A DNA stretch of 9,983 nucleotides, taken from the NCBI GenBank assembly GCA_049589355.1, contig JBAWAP010000254.1, forward strand, positions 1 through 9,983, read 5' to 3'. This stretch comes from JBAWAP01 sp049589355. Its GTDB lineage: Bacteria > Chloroflexota > Anaerolineae > VGOG01. Below the pieces are notes generated by a model. That model was not told where the DNA came from. It searched no databases and saw only the letters and a list, made by a program, of their open reading frames with translations. The number at the start of each line of letters is the position of its first letter. Within the stretch, counting starts at the first letter, position 1. A program made the translations under genes and the position numbers. Shown piece after piece: positions 1-6,955 of this stretch.

Positions 1-261
1 GGACTACTATGCAGATCGACTGAACTGGAGTAGTTCCATCAGAATCTTATCTGAAGGCTGCATGTGGGGTGGCTTAAGATGCGCCAGATCAACCCCCTCA
101 GCCTGTTTATAGTTGAGCCCAAAATAACTTAACAATCGATCAGAACAAACACCAAAAGCCAGCGAAGTCCTGGCATATCGGCTTGACCTGCCCGGCTAAG
201 CATGAGTTTATAGCTGCTTGCAAGTTGACTGATCAGTAGGTGAAGTTGTTGCCTTCATCTG
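1..261. other. Region downstream of the operon without a recognisable gene
   Basis: No convincing coding frame on either strand. Small palindromes only: ACTGATCAGT at 228-237, TCAGA/TCTGA at 39-54, TGAAG/CTTCA at 241-257, and the weak terminator stem at 158-174. No tRNA-like fold or transposase fragment was recognised. Confidence 0.6.
145..174 (-). terminator. Weak candidate rho-independent terminator after the HD-GYP gene
   Basis: On the minus strand GCCAG-GACTTCG-CTGGC (plus 158-174) forms a 5-bp stem with a 7-base loop. It is followed by TTTTGGTGTTTGTT, a broken T tract, about 90 bases after the stop codon. Stem length and T tract are both marginal. Confidence 0.3.
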
Positions 262-2112
262 TTAGTCGAACTTAAATCTCTTCTCATTGAAAAGCTTCAA
301 GCAATCGTCTACTACCTCAGGATCGTAAAGGACGCCTTTATTCTGTGAGATTTCCTCCAGGGCCTTATCTATACCGCGAGGCGGTCGGTAAGGTCGGTTA
401 GAGGCCATGGCCTCCACAACGTCAGCTACAGCCAGGATCCTTGCTTCCAGGAGGATGTCGTCACCCGATAGACCTTGAGGATAACCAGAACCATCCATCC
501 TTTCGTGATGTTGAAGCACGATTTGGGCCACCGGCCAGGGAAATTCTATCGTCCCATTCAATATATTGTGACCAACTTGGGCGTGAGTCTTAATCAGACC
601 GAATTCGAGGTCGTTTAACTGACCGGGCTTACTAAGGATCTCAGCAGGTACACTGACCTTGCCGACATCATGAATGACTGCAGCCATACGGATTCCCTCG
701 AGCTGCTCTTCTGAAAGGCCCATCTCTTTGGCGATGGCACAGGCCAGTTGAGTTACCCGCCGTTGATGACCAGCAGTATAGGGATCCCTCCACTCGATTG
801 CTGATACCAGGACATGGATCGTTCCCTCCAAGGTCCTTTGTAATTTCACGTAACTTTGCCGGAGTGCCTCCTCCGCCCGCTTGCGTTCGGTGATGTCGGT
901 GAAGGCCGCGAGTATGCCGACGAATTTGCCGTCCTCGAACAGGGGCCGGGCGCTCACGATGACCGGGATCACCTGCCCTTCCTTGCTCAGCAGAGCCGTC
1001 TCGTAATGGCTAGCGATACCCTGGGACCGCTTCGCTGTCTCTTGGTGCACTTTCTCCACCTGCTCTTTAGGCGCGATGGTCGTCCAATGCTGGCCGATCA
1101 ACTCCTCACGGGTGTATCCCAACAGCTCCTCCACTGCAGGGTTGGCAAAGGTAAGGATGCCCTGAGCATCCTCGATCAGGATGGCCTCGGCCACGCCCTG
1201 CACGATGCTCTCGTTGAACGCCTTCAAGCGTTCCGTCTCTACGAAGAGCTTCGCGTTCTCGATGGCAATGGCCGCCTGCCCACAGAGGATGGACACCAAC
1301 TCCAAGTCCGTCCCGGCAAAGGTGGTCCCCCCTAGCTTGCTGAGATTGAGCACCCCGATGACTCGATCCTCCTTGACCTTCAATGGCACGCATAGAGCCG
1401 AGGAGATCTTATCTCTCTTCATCGCCTCCCTGATCTTGGGATCAAAGGGCACCTTATCATCTAACAGCAATGGTTCACCCCGCTTCGCCACCCACCCTGC
1501 GATCCCCTCCCCAGCCTTTGCCTCAGCCATCACACCTAGATGCAGACCGACCGCTGCCTCGATGGTCAGCTCCCCACTCGCCTCGTCTAGAAGCATCAAG
1601 GAGACCCTATCCGCCCTCGTCTCTCGCTGGGCGGTGTGCACTACCTGGTCCAGCAACTCATCCAGATCAATGGTAGTCATGAAAGCCTCGCTCAGCTCAA
1701 AGAGGGGGATCAGGGCCCTTAAGCGCGCATTCTCCCTCTCCAGCCTTGCCCTTTCCAAAGCCTTTGTTACCGCCGCATCAAGCTCATCCGGGGCAAAGGG
1801 CTTGGTGACGAAGCCGTCGAACCCCAGCTTGACGGCCTCGATGGCCGTCTCTACGGAGGCATAGCCAGTGATGATCACCCCGATGATATCCGGGTTCAAT
1901 TCCTTGATGGCCTGGTAGGCCTGCAAGCCGTTCATGCCAGGCATCTTGATGTCTGCGAGCACGAGGTCGAAGGGTTCACCCTTGGCCCTTTCAATGGCCT
2001 CGTATCCGTCTCCTGCGCCTTTGACCTGATAGCCCTTGGAGGTCAATATTCGCTTGCATAGCTCGAGCACATCGGGATCATCCTCAACTACTAGGACCTT
2101 TTCTCGTATCAT
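262..2112 (-). CDS. Response regulator with receiver, GAF, PAS and HD-GYP c-di-GMP phosphodiesterase domains (616 aa)
   Basis: Probable phospho-regulated cyclic-di-GMP phosphodiesterase acting in the cytoplasm. Seen, numbering from the chosen start: receiver domain at about 1-120 with acidic residues D11/D12, phosphoacceptor D54 in ADIKMPGMNG, T82 and K104 (TKP); GAF about 135-295; PAS about 296-410 ending in DITERKRAEEAL; HD-GYP about 430-616. HD-GYP metal-site residues are present: H449, HD at 481-482 (HDVGK), H510, HH at 535-536 and D564, with the signature HHERMDGSGYPQGLSG. The family hydrolyses c-di-GMP to pGpG/GMP, so an active enzyme is expected. Start: ATG at 2110-2112, preceded by AAGGAGGT. 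The frame stays open to a GTG at 2250, but that 46-residue extension is translated from an inverted repeat, lacks a ribosome site and precedes a normal receiver N-terminus, so I reject it. The gene follows the histidine kinase by 145 bp, and that kinase has no receiver, so this protein is its likely phosphorylation target. TAA stop at 262-264. Confidence 0.93.
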   Translation of the reverse strand: MIREKVLVVEDDPDVLELCKRILTSKGYQVKGAGDGYEAIERAKGEPFDLVLADIKMPGMNGLQAYQAIKELNPDIIGVIITGYASVETAIEAVKLGFDGFVTKPFAPDELDAAVTKALERARLERENARLRALIPLFELSEAFMTTIDLDELLDQVVHTAQRETRADRVSLMLLDEASGELTIEAAVGLHLGVMAEAKAGEGIAGWVAKRGEPLLLDDKVPFDPKIREAMKRDKISSALCVPLKVKEDRVIGVLNLSKLGGTTFAGTDLELVSILCGQAAIAIENAKLFVETERLKAFNESIVQGVAEAILIEDAQGILTFANPAVEELLGYTREELIGQHWTTIAPKEQVEKVHQETAKRSQGIASHYETALLSKEGQVIPVIVSARPLFEDGKFVGILAAFTDITERKRAEEALRQSYVKLQRTLEGTIHVLVSAIEWRDPYTAGHQRRVTQLACAIAKEMGLSEEQLEGIRMAAVIHDVGKVSVPAEILSKPGQLNDLEFGLIKTHAQVGHNILNGTIEFPWPVAQIVLQHHERMDGSGYPQGLSGDDILLEARILAVADVVEAMASNRPYRPPRGIDKALEEISQNKGVLYDPEVVDDCLKLFNEKRFKFD

Positions 2113-2124
2113 CTCTACCTCCTT
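2113..2124 (-). promoter_or_regulatory. Strong ribosome binding site of the HD-GYP regulator
   Basis: On the minus strand AAGGAGGT (plus 2117-2124) lies four bases before the ATG at 2110-2112. It closely matches the anti-Shine-Dalgarno complement. It decides the start: the upstream GTG at 2248-2250 has no comparable site. Confidence 0.75.
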
Positions 2125-2154
2125 TAGCAAGAAGCCTTGTAACTGCTCAGCCCG

Positions 2155-2236
2155 TGTCCTTGCGAGGAGCGTTTTTTGCGACGAAGCAATCTCCTCCTTG
2201 CGGCTTGGGGATTGCTTCGCTTTGCTCGCAATGACA
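2155..2236. repeat. Imperfect inverted repeat of the dispersed TTGCGAG...GAAGCAATC type
   Basis: The left arm (2155-2194) reads TGTCCTTGCGAG, then GCGACGAAGCAATC. The reverse complement of the right arm (2207-2236) reads TGTCATTGCGAG, then AAAGCGAAGCAATC. The arms match over most of their length, with a small length difference, around a loop of about 12 bases, so the transcript could form a long hairpin between kinase and regulator. I recognise this as a short repeat type scattered in many environmental bacterial genomes; that is from memory, not a search. It has an open frame toward the regulator, which creates a spurious N-terminal extension (VIASKAKQS...). It could act as an attenuator or mRNA-stability element, but only the inverted symmetry is seen. 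Confidence 0.8.
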
Positions 2237-2257
2237 GCCTGAGTAGTCACGAAGCCT

Positions 2258-5200
2258 TCAGTCCTCTCTCACTGGGATTTCCACGATGAGGGTAGCTCCC
2301 TTCCCCACCTCACTCTCCGCCCAGATGCTACCCCCATGCGCCTCCACGATGCCATAGGAGATGCTCAACCCCAACCCCGTCCCCTCCCCCACCTCCCTGG
2401 TGGTGAAGAAGGGCTCAAAAAGCCTCTCCATCACTCCCGCAGGAATCCCCGGACCGCTGTCCGTAAACTGCAAATGGATCATATCCTCCGCAAGCTCGCT
2501 CCTCACCCTCAATTGCCTTTCCCCTTCCCAATCCCGCAGTGCCTGATGGGCGTTGCTGATGATGTTCATGAAGACCTGCTGCATCTGGAAGGAGTCGGCC
2601 ATGGTGGGGGGCAAAGCCTCATCCAGCTCCTTGACGATGGAGATGCGGTCCAGCGCAAGCTGGTGGGCCTGCAACTCCAGACTCCTCTCGATGACAGCGT
2701 TGATGTTGATGGATTCCTTGCGTGCCTCCCTTCTCCGGGCGAAGGTGAGGAGGTTCTCCACTATCTTGGCGGCGCGCACGGCCTGCCTGTTGATCCTACC
2801 CAGGTCATGCTTTATCTCCTCGCTGCACTTCGCCCCCATTAGAAGCTGGGAGTAGCCAACCACCGAGGTGAGGGGGTTGTTGAGCTCGTGGGCCACCCCA
2901 GCCACAAGCTGCCCAATGGCGGCCAGCTTCCCCGCCTGGATGAGCTGCTGCTCCATCTCCTTTCTCTCCGTGAGGTCGGTGCATACCGCCAAGGTCCCCA
3001 CAAACTCCCCCTCCCTGAACAGCGGCCTGGCGCTGACCAGGCCAGGCACTTCCTTGCCATCCTTGCGCAGCAACAACGCCTCATACCGAGTGCTTATCCC
3101 CTTGAGGCGTTTGCTACTCTCCTCCTCCACTTGCCTCAGACAGGAGGGGGCGACGATCTCCGACCAATGCTTCCCCCTCAACTCCTTCTCCGTGTAGCCC
3201 AGCATCTCCGCCATCTTGGGGTTGACGAAGGTGATGTGGCCCTCGGCGTCCTCCATCATGATACCCTCTTCCATCCCCTGCACGATGCCTTCGTTGAACT
3301 CTTTCAGTTGCCGGAGCTCCTCCTCCGCCCTCATGAACTCATTGATCTCGTGTGTGATCCCCACAAGCCCCACGATCTGGCCACTGGCATCGCACAATGG
3401 GACTTTGGTGGTCAACGTCCAGTTGATCTGCCCGTCCTTCAATTGCCTACTCTCAATTAAACCTATGATCGGTTCGCCTGTTGTCATAACGCGCCGATCC
3501 TCAGCTAACGTCTTTCGGCCAAATTCCTCGCCAAACAGGTCCACATCGGTTTTCCCTACAGCCTGGCTCATCTCGTCCAGGTTCAGATCTCGCATCATTT
3601 TACGGTTGATTCTTATTAAGCGGCCCTGTCGGTCTTTAAAGTAGATACTATCCGGGATGTTGTCCATTAGTGCATCCATAAGCGCTTTTTCATCCCGCAG
3701 CGCCTCCTCCACCCGCTTGCGCTCGGTGATGTCATGACCGAGGGCGATGGACCCAATTGGGTTGCCCTCCTCGTCTACCAGGTTCCGGGAATTCCAAGAG
3801 ATAACCCTGGTTTGGCCGTCTTTACGCCGGATGGTCGTCTCGACATCTTTCGCCCTTTCGCCTGTATCGATTCTAGCAACGGCTCTGGCAAAAACCTCGT
3901 TGCGATACTCCTCGTCCGGATAGAGCCACTCCCATATCTTGGCGTGCCCCACGACCTCTTCCCGGGAGTAGCCGCTGATCTCTTCTGCGGCTCTGTTTCG
4001 AAGCACGACGTTGCCTCTCTCGTCAATCACATCCAGCCAGACATTGGCAGTATCAATAACGCTATCTAGAAACCGGTTGAGTTTGCGGATCTCCGTCTCC
4101 GCCCGCTTGCGCTCGGTGATGTCGCTGGTAGAGCCGATCATGCGAATGGGATTTCCGGCCTCGCCCCAAAGTGCCTGTCCCCGGGCACGGAACCAGTGAT
4201 ACTCGCCCGATTTGGTGCGTAGTCGCTGCTCCACGTCGTACAGCCCGCGCTTCTTCAAGTGAGCTTCTATGGCTGCCGCTGTATGCTCCCTGTCGTCTGG
4301 ATGCAGAAGCGAATCAAACGTATCAAAGTCAATGTCGAGCTCATCAACAGCATACCCAAGCAACTCCTTCATACGCGGAGACCAGTAGAGCGAGTTGTTT
4401 TGAATATCCCAGTCCCATATTCCGTCATTTGCGCCCTGCACGGCCAGGGCAAACCGCTCTTCACTGACTCGCAATGCCTCCTCCGCCCGCTTGCGCTCGG
4501 CCAGTTCCTCCTGAGCCGCTTCATACAGCCTCGCGTTCTCGATGGCGATAGCCGCCTGGTCGGCGATGGTGGTGAGGAAGCGTTGATCCCCTTCGTCGAG
4601 GGCGTAAGGCTGGAAGCTTTGCACCGAGATGACGCCGATGACCTTGCTCCTGGCCACGAGGGGGACCCCCAGGTAGGAGAGCTCGGGCACGAATTCACCC
4701 ACCACCAAGGGTTCGGTGGGGAAGCTCTCCTTGGCGGTGTTTCTGATGAGGAGGGGTTGATTGGACTGGATGATCCAGGCCGTCAGCCCCCCTTCCCCCA
4801 GCTTCCTGCTGAACTTGCCCAAATCTTGCCCCTTCTCCACATATATTTCGAAGTTAATCTCCTCCCCTTGCTCGTCGTAGAGGGCTATGTAGAAAGTGTC
4901 GGGCTTCATCAACTGGCTGACCTCCTCGTAGATGAGCTTCAGCACCTCGTCGAGGTCCAGGGTGGAGGTGGTGATGAGGCCTATCCTGTGAAGGGCAGCC
5001 ATCTCCTCAGCCCGCTTCTTGACTTCATCATAAAACCTGGCGTTCTCTATGGCGATAGCTAGCTGGTCAGCCACCGCCTCCATGGCCGCTACGTCCGCCT
5101 GATCGAAATCGTTGAGGCGAATGCTCTGCACGTCCAAGGCGCCGATGACCTCATCGCCCAGCTTGATGGGAATGCACAGCTCAGATTTGGTCAGAACCTC

Positions 5201-6763
5201 CTCTGGGAAACCCTTGACGTAGTGGGGGTCCTCGCTGACGTCGTTGGCTAGCCACGAGTTGCCCGTCCTGGCGACAAAGCCGATGATGCCTTCATCAAAA
5301 GACTGGCGATATTCCCCCGGGAATATGTGCTCGAAGCCGCCAGCGACTGACCGCATCACCACCTCACGGCGCTCCTCGTCCAAAAGAAAAAGGGCCACGT
5401 TATAATAGTTGAAGCTCTCCTGGATAGAGCGAGTCACTTCCTGCATCAGCCTATCCAAATCCAGGATGGCGGTCGCTTTGTCGCCCACCTCGTTGATGAG
5501 CGTCAGTTGGGTGGCCCTTCTTTTCTCCTGCTCGAAGAGCTGCGCCCGTCGGATGGCTACGGCCGCTAAGTCGCCCAGGGCCAGGAGCAAGCGTCGGGCC
5601 CGGTCGTCCGGGGGCAAGGCGTCCAGGACGATGACGCCGATGACCCCTTCCTCCGTGCGCAGGGGCACGGCGGTGAGCTGTTCGGGAACCTTGCCTACAC
5701 CATGGAGCACCCGTGAGTCGTGAAGGGCATCCGGTATCTCCAGCATCTCCCCTGTCTCCATCACGATGCCGAAGGTCCCCTCGTGGGCATAGACCGGGCG
5801 GCTGTTAAAGTCCTCTACCGCCTTGGGGGGCAGGCCCTCGCTGGCAGCGATGCGCATGGTGTTCGTCCTGGGATCGAGGAGGACGATGGAGCCCTCCTTC
5901 CTTCCCACCAGGCCCATGGCCTCCCGCAGCACGATGTCCAGGATCTCCTCCAGGCTGAGGGCCCGGTTGATAGCCTCGCCCACCAGGGTGAGGGCAGAAA
6001 GCTCCCTCACCCTGGCCCGGGCCTCCTCATACAGCCGTGCGTTCTCGATGGCTGTGGCCGCCTGGTTAGCGAAGGCGGTCACGGCCGGCACGTCAGCCTC
6101 CGTCAGGTCGGCGCCGAAGACTATCAGCAAGCCGTGTGTCTCGCCGCCGATCGTCAGCGGAGCGATGATGCTCTGTTCCAGCCTCAGCAGGGCCATTATC
6201 CGGCTGGCCAGCGGGCGCACCGGCGCGGGCAGAGCCTCGGCCATGGACTCAGGGACCTGCTCACTATCACTAAGGGTGGGTTCTCCTTCAGCGATGATCC
6301 GCTGGAAGTAGCCACCCGGCACCAGCGGGAAGCGGAAGTCTTGCGCCGAGAGGCCGGTCAGTTGCTCGGCTGCCCGCACCAGAGCAGGCTCGAAGGTCAG
6401 ATGGGAGAGGACCAGGTGCGCCCGGTCATCGGTCAAGGCTTCGCTCTGAGGCTTCGTCCCGAGGCTCAGCCCGAGGGGCTCAGCCCGAAGGGTGAAGACC
6501 ACGGCGTGGTAGCCCAGCCTGGCTATCTCGTCCCCGACGGTGCGGTAAACTTCGACGGGCGTGCGGACCCGCTGCACGGCCTGGGCGGCCTGGCTGAGGG
6601 CCAGCAGCAGGCGCTGGCTATGGGCCGTCTCCTCCAGCGAGCGACGCAGCGCCTCCTCCGCTCGCACCCGCTCGGTGCTCACCGCTTCCAATTCGGCGAC
6701 TCGTTGGCGCATTTCCACCAATTCGCTTGTGAGTTGCTCTTTTGTCTTGCTTTTGCTTTTCAT
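2258..6763 (-). CDS. Soluble multi-sensor histidine kinase, 4 GAF-like + 4 PAS + HisKA + HATPase_c (1501 aa)
   Basis: Autophosphorylating sensor kinase, probably cytosolic, as no membrane segment is visible. Order: N-terminal coiled coil about 5-50; a divergent GAF about 50-245; GAF2 about 253-412; GAF3 about 418-580; GAF4 about 586-748; PAS1 about 767-888; PAS2 about 897-1015; PAS3 about 1024-1145; PAS4 about 1152-1268; HisKA about 1272-1345 with H-box AHELNNPLTS (H1292); HATPase_c about 1385-1500 with N-box N1404, G1 box DSGPGIP (D1435), F-box PFFTT and G2 box GTGLGLS (1461-1467). All boxes needed for catalysis are present. PAS domains are joined by ITERKRAEE-type signalling helices. There is no C-terminal receiver, so the phosphate must go to another protein; the receiver-HD-GYP protein 145 bp downstream is the natural candidate. 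The ATG at 6763 is the first in-frame start after an upstream in-frame TAA; the Shine-Dalgarno is weak (GGGAG against the ATG, AAAGGTG further back). Ligands cannot be read from sequence. GAF1 carries a repeat-derived loop. Confidence 0.95.
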   Translation of the reverse strand: MKSKSKTKEQLTSELVEMRQRVAELEAVSTERVRAEEALRRSLEETAHSQRLLLALSQAAQAVQRVRTPVEVYRTVGDEIARLGYHAVVFTLRAEPLGLSLGTKPQSEALTDDRAHLVLSHLTFEPALVRAAEQLTGLSAQDFRFPLVPGGYFQRIIAEGEPTLSDSEQVPESMAEALPAPVRPLASRIMALLRLEQSIIAPLTIGGETHGLLIVFGADLTEADVPAVTAFANQAATAIENARLYEEARARVRELSALTLVGEAINRALSLEEILDIVLREAMGLVGRKEGSIVLLDPRTNTMRIAASEGLPPKAVEDFNSRPVYAHEGTFGIVMETGEMLEIPDALHDSRVLHGVGKVPEQLTAVPLRTEEGVIGVIVLDALPPDDRARRLLLALGDLAAVAIRRAQLFEQEKRRATQLTLINEVGDKATAILDLDRLMQEVTRSIQESFNYYNVALFLLDEERREVVMRSVAGGFEHIFPGEYRQSFDEGIIGFVARTGNSWLANDVSEDPHYVKGFPEEVLTKSELCIPIKLGDEVIGALDVQSIRLNDFDQADVAAMEAVADQLAIAIENARFYDEVKKRAEEMAALHRIGLITTSTLDLDEVLKLIYEEVSQLMKPDTFYIALYDEQGEEINFEIYVEKGQDLGKFSRKLGEGGLTAWIIQSNQPLLIRNTAKESFPTEPLVVGEFVPELSYLGVPLVARSKVIGVISVQSFQPYALDEGDQRFLTTIADQAAIAIENARLYEAAQEELAERKRAEEALRVSEERFALAVQGANDGIWDWDIQNNSLYWSPRMKELLGYAVDELDIDFDTFDSLLHPDDREHTAAAIEAHLKKRGLYDVEQRLRTKSGEYHWFRARGQALWGEAGNPIRMIGSTSDITERKRAETEIRKLNRFLDSVIDTANVWLDVIDERGNVVLRNRAAEEISGYSREEVVGHAKIWEWLYPDEEYRNEVFARAVARIDTGERAKDVETTIRRKDGQTRVISWNSRNLVDEEGNPIGSIALGHDITERKRVEEALRDEKALMDALMDNIPDSIYFKDRQGRLIRINRKMMRDLNLDEMSQAVGKTDVDLFGEEFGRKTLAEDRRVMTTGEPIIGLIESRQLKDGQINWTLTTKVPLCDASGQIVGLVGITHEINEFMRAEEELRQLKEFNEGIVQGMEEGIMMEDAEGHITFVNPKMAEMLGYTEKELRGKHWSEIVAPSCLRQVEEESSKRLKGISTRYEALLLRKDGKEVPGLVSARPLFREGEFVGTLAVCTDLTERKEMEQQLIQAGKLAAIGQLVAGVAHELNNPLTSVVGYSQLLMGAKCSEEIKHDLGRINRQAVRAAKIVENLLTFARRREARKESININAVIERSLELQAHQLALDRISIVKELDEALPPTMADSFQMQQVFMNIISNAHQALRDWEGERQLRVRSELAEDMIHLQFTDSGPGIPAGVMERLFEPFFTTREVGEGTGLGLSISYGIVEAHGGSIWAESEVGKGATLIVEIPVRED
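4094..4510 (-). repeat. PAS module of the kinase, direct repeat of 7547-7954
   Basis: This segment encodes kinase residues 752-890 (end of the GAF4 helix plus PAS1). It is colinear with cyclase residues 677-812. Exact DNA blocks are 4433-4483 = 7880-7930 (51 nt) and 4198-4236 = 7645-7683 (39 nt). At protein level 25 residues from ELAERKRAEE to FALAVQG are identical. Shared synonymous positions indicate a duplication or gene conversion more recent than ordinary PAS divergence. Confidence 0.88.
6436..6490. repeat. Short direct repeats inside the GAF1 coding region
   Basis: GGCTCAGCCCGA occurs at 6463-6474 and 6477-6488, and AGGCTTCG at 6436-6443 and 6449-6456. The block encodes about 17 residues (kinase 93-109, RAEPLGLSLGTK...) between a probable GAF strand ending VVFTL and TDDRAHLVLSHL. 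The GGCTCAG/CGAAGGG words resemble the repeat at 6966-6985, so it may be a degenerate copy of the same family carried in frame. Confidence 0.55.
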
Positions 6764-6833
6764 CTCCCTATTCCCATCACCTTTCGTGGTATTGTGTTAA
6801 GCCTTCGCATTTCTTTTGGGACTTTTACCCTAT

Positions 6834-6955
6834 CTACAGCTTCACTACTGGACACTTTTGGGTCCGCCCCTTCGCAAACTCGCTCACGATCTCCCGGATG
6901 AGCCTCAGGCTTCTACGGCCGCTCCCATCGTCGTCAACGATCAGGATGCGGTGTC
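6834..6955 (-). pseudogene. Truncated response-regulator receiver remnant (N-terminal stub, no start codon)
   Basis: In a minus-strand frame different from the end of the cyclase, the DNA reads HRILIVDDDGSGRRSLRLI, then about 20 less typical residues, then TAG at 6834-6836. ILIVDDD followed by a short gap and RRSLRLI is the classic first strand, acidic pocket and helix 1 of a receiver. The phosphoacceptor strand and everything after it are missing. No ATG, GTG or TTG precedes the match; the frame runs back into the dispersed repeat at 6966-6985. I infer a decayed response-regulator gene once lying between cyclase and kinase, its start lost next to the repeat and its body deleted. The match is only about 20 residues, so chance similarity is possible. 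Confidence 0.5.

Noticed and set aside
228..237. Palindrome ACTGATCAGT as an operator
   Set aside because: A single 10-bp palindrome downstream of the last gene, with no second copy or promoter context.
2113..2250. N-terminal extension of the HD-GYP regulator from the GTG at 2250
   Set aside because: It is translated from the inverted repeat, lacks a ribosome site, and the ATG at 2112 has a near-perfect one directly before a standard receiver N-terminus.
4259..5062. Plus-strand open frame of 267 codons opposite PAS1/GAF4/GAF3
   Set aside because: Shadow of the kinase gene; the repeated 'LLRPLALGQFLL'-type peptides are the antisense of the ERKRAEE helix seam.
6764..6833. Promoter for the kinase gene
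   Set aside because: No convincing -35/-10 pair with proper spacing could be read on the minus strand.
6841..6870. Possible insertion-sequence end (ACTGGACACTTTTGGG)
   Set aside because: The word resembles some IS ends, but there is no matching inverted end, target duplication or transposase frame nearby.
5720..6901. Plus-strand open frame of 393 codons opposite the kinase
   Set aside because: It lies antisense to the clearly coding GAF1/GAF2 region, is rich in residues expected from reverse reading of GC-rich codons, and shows no domain.
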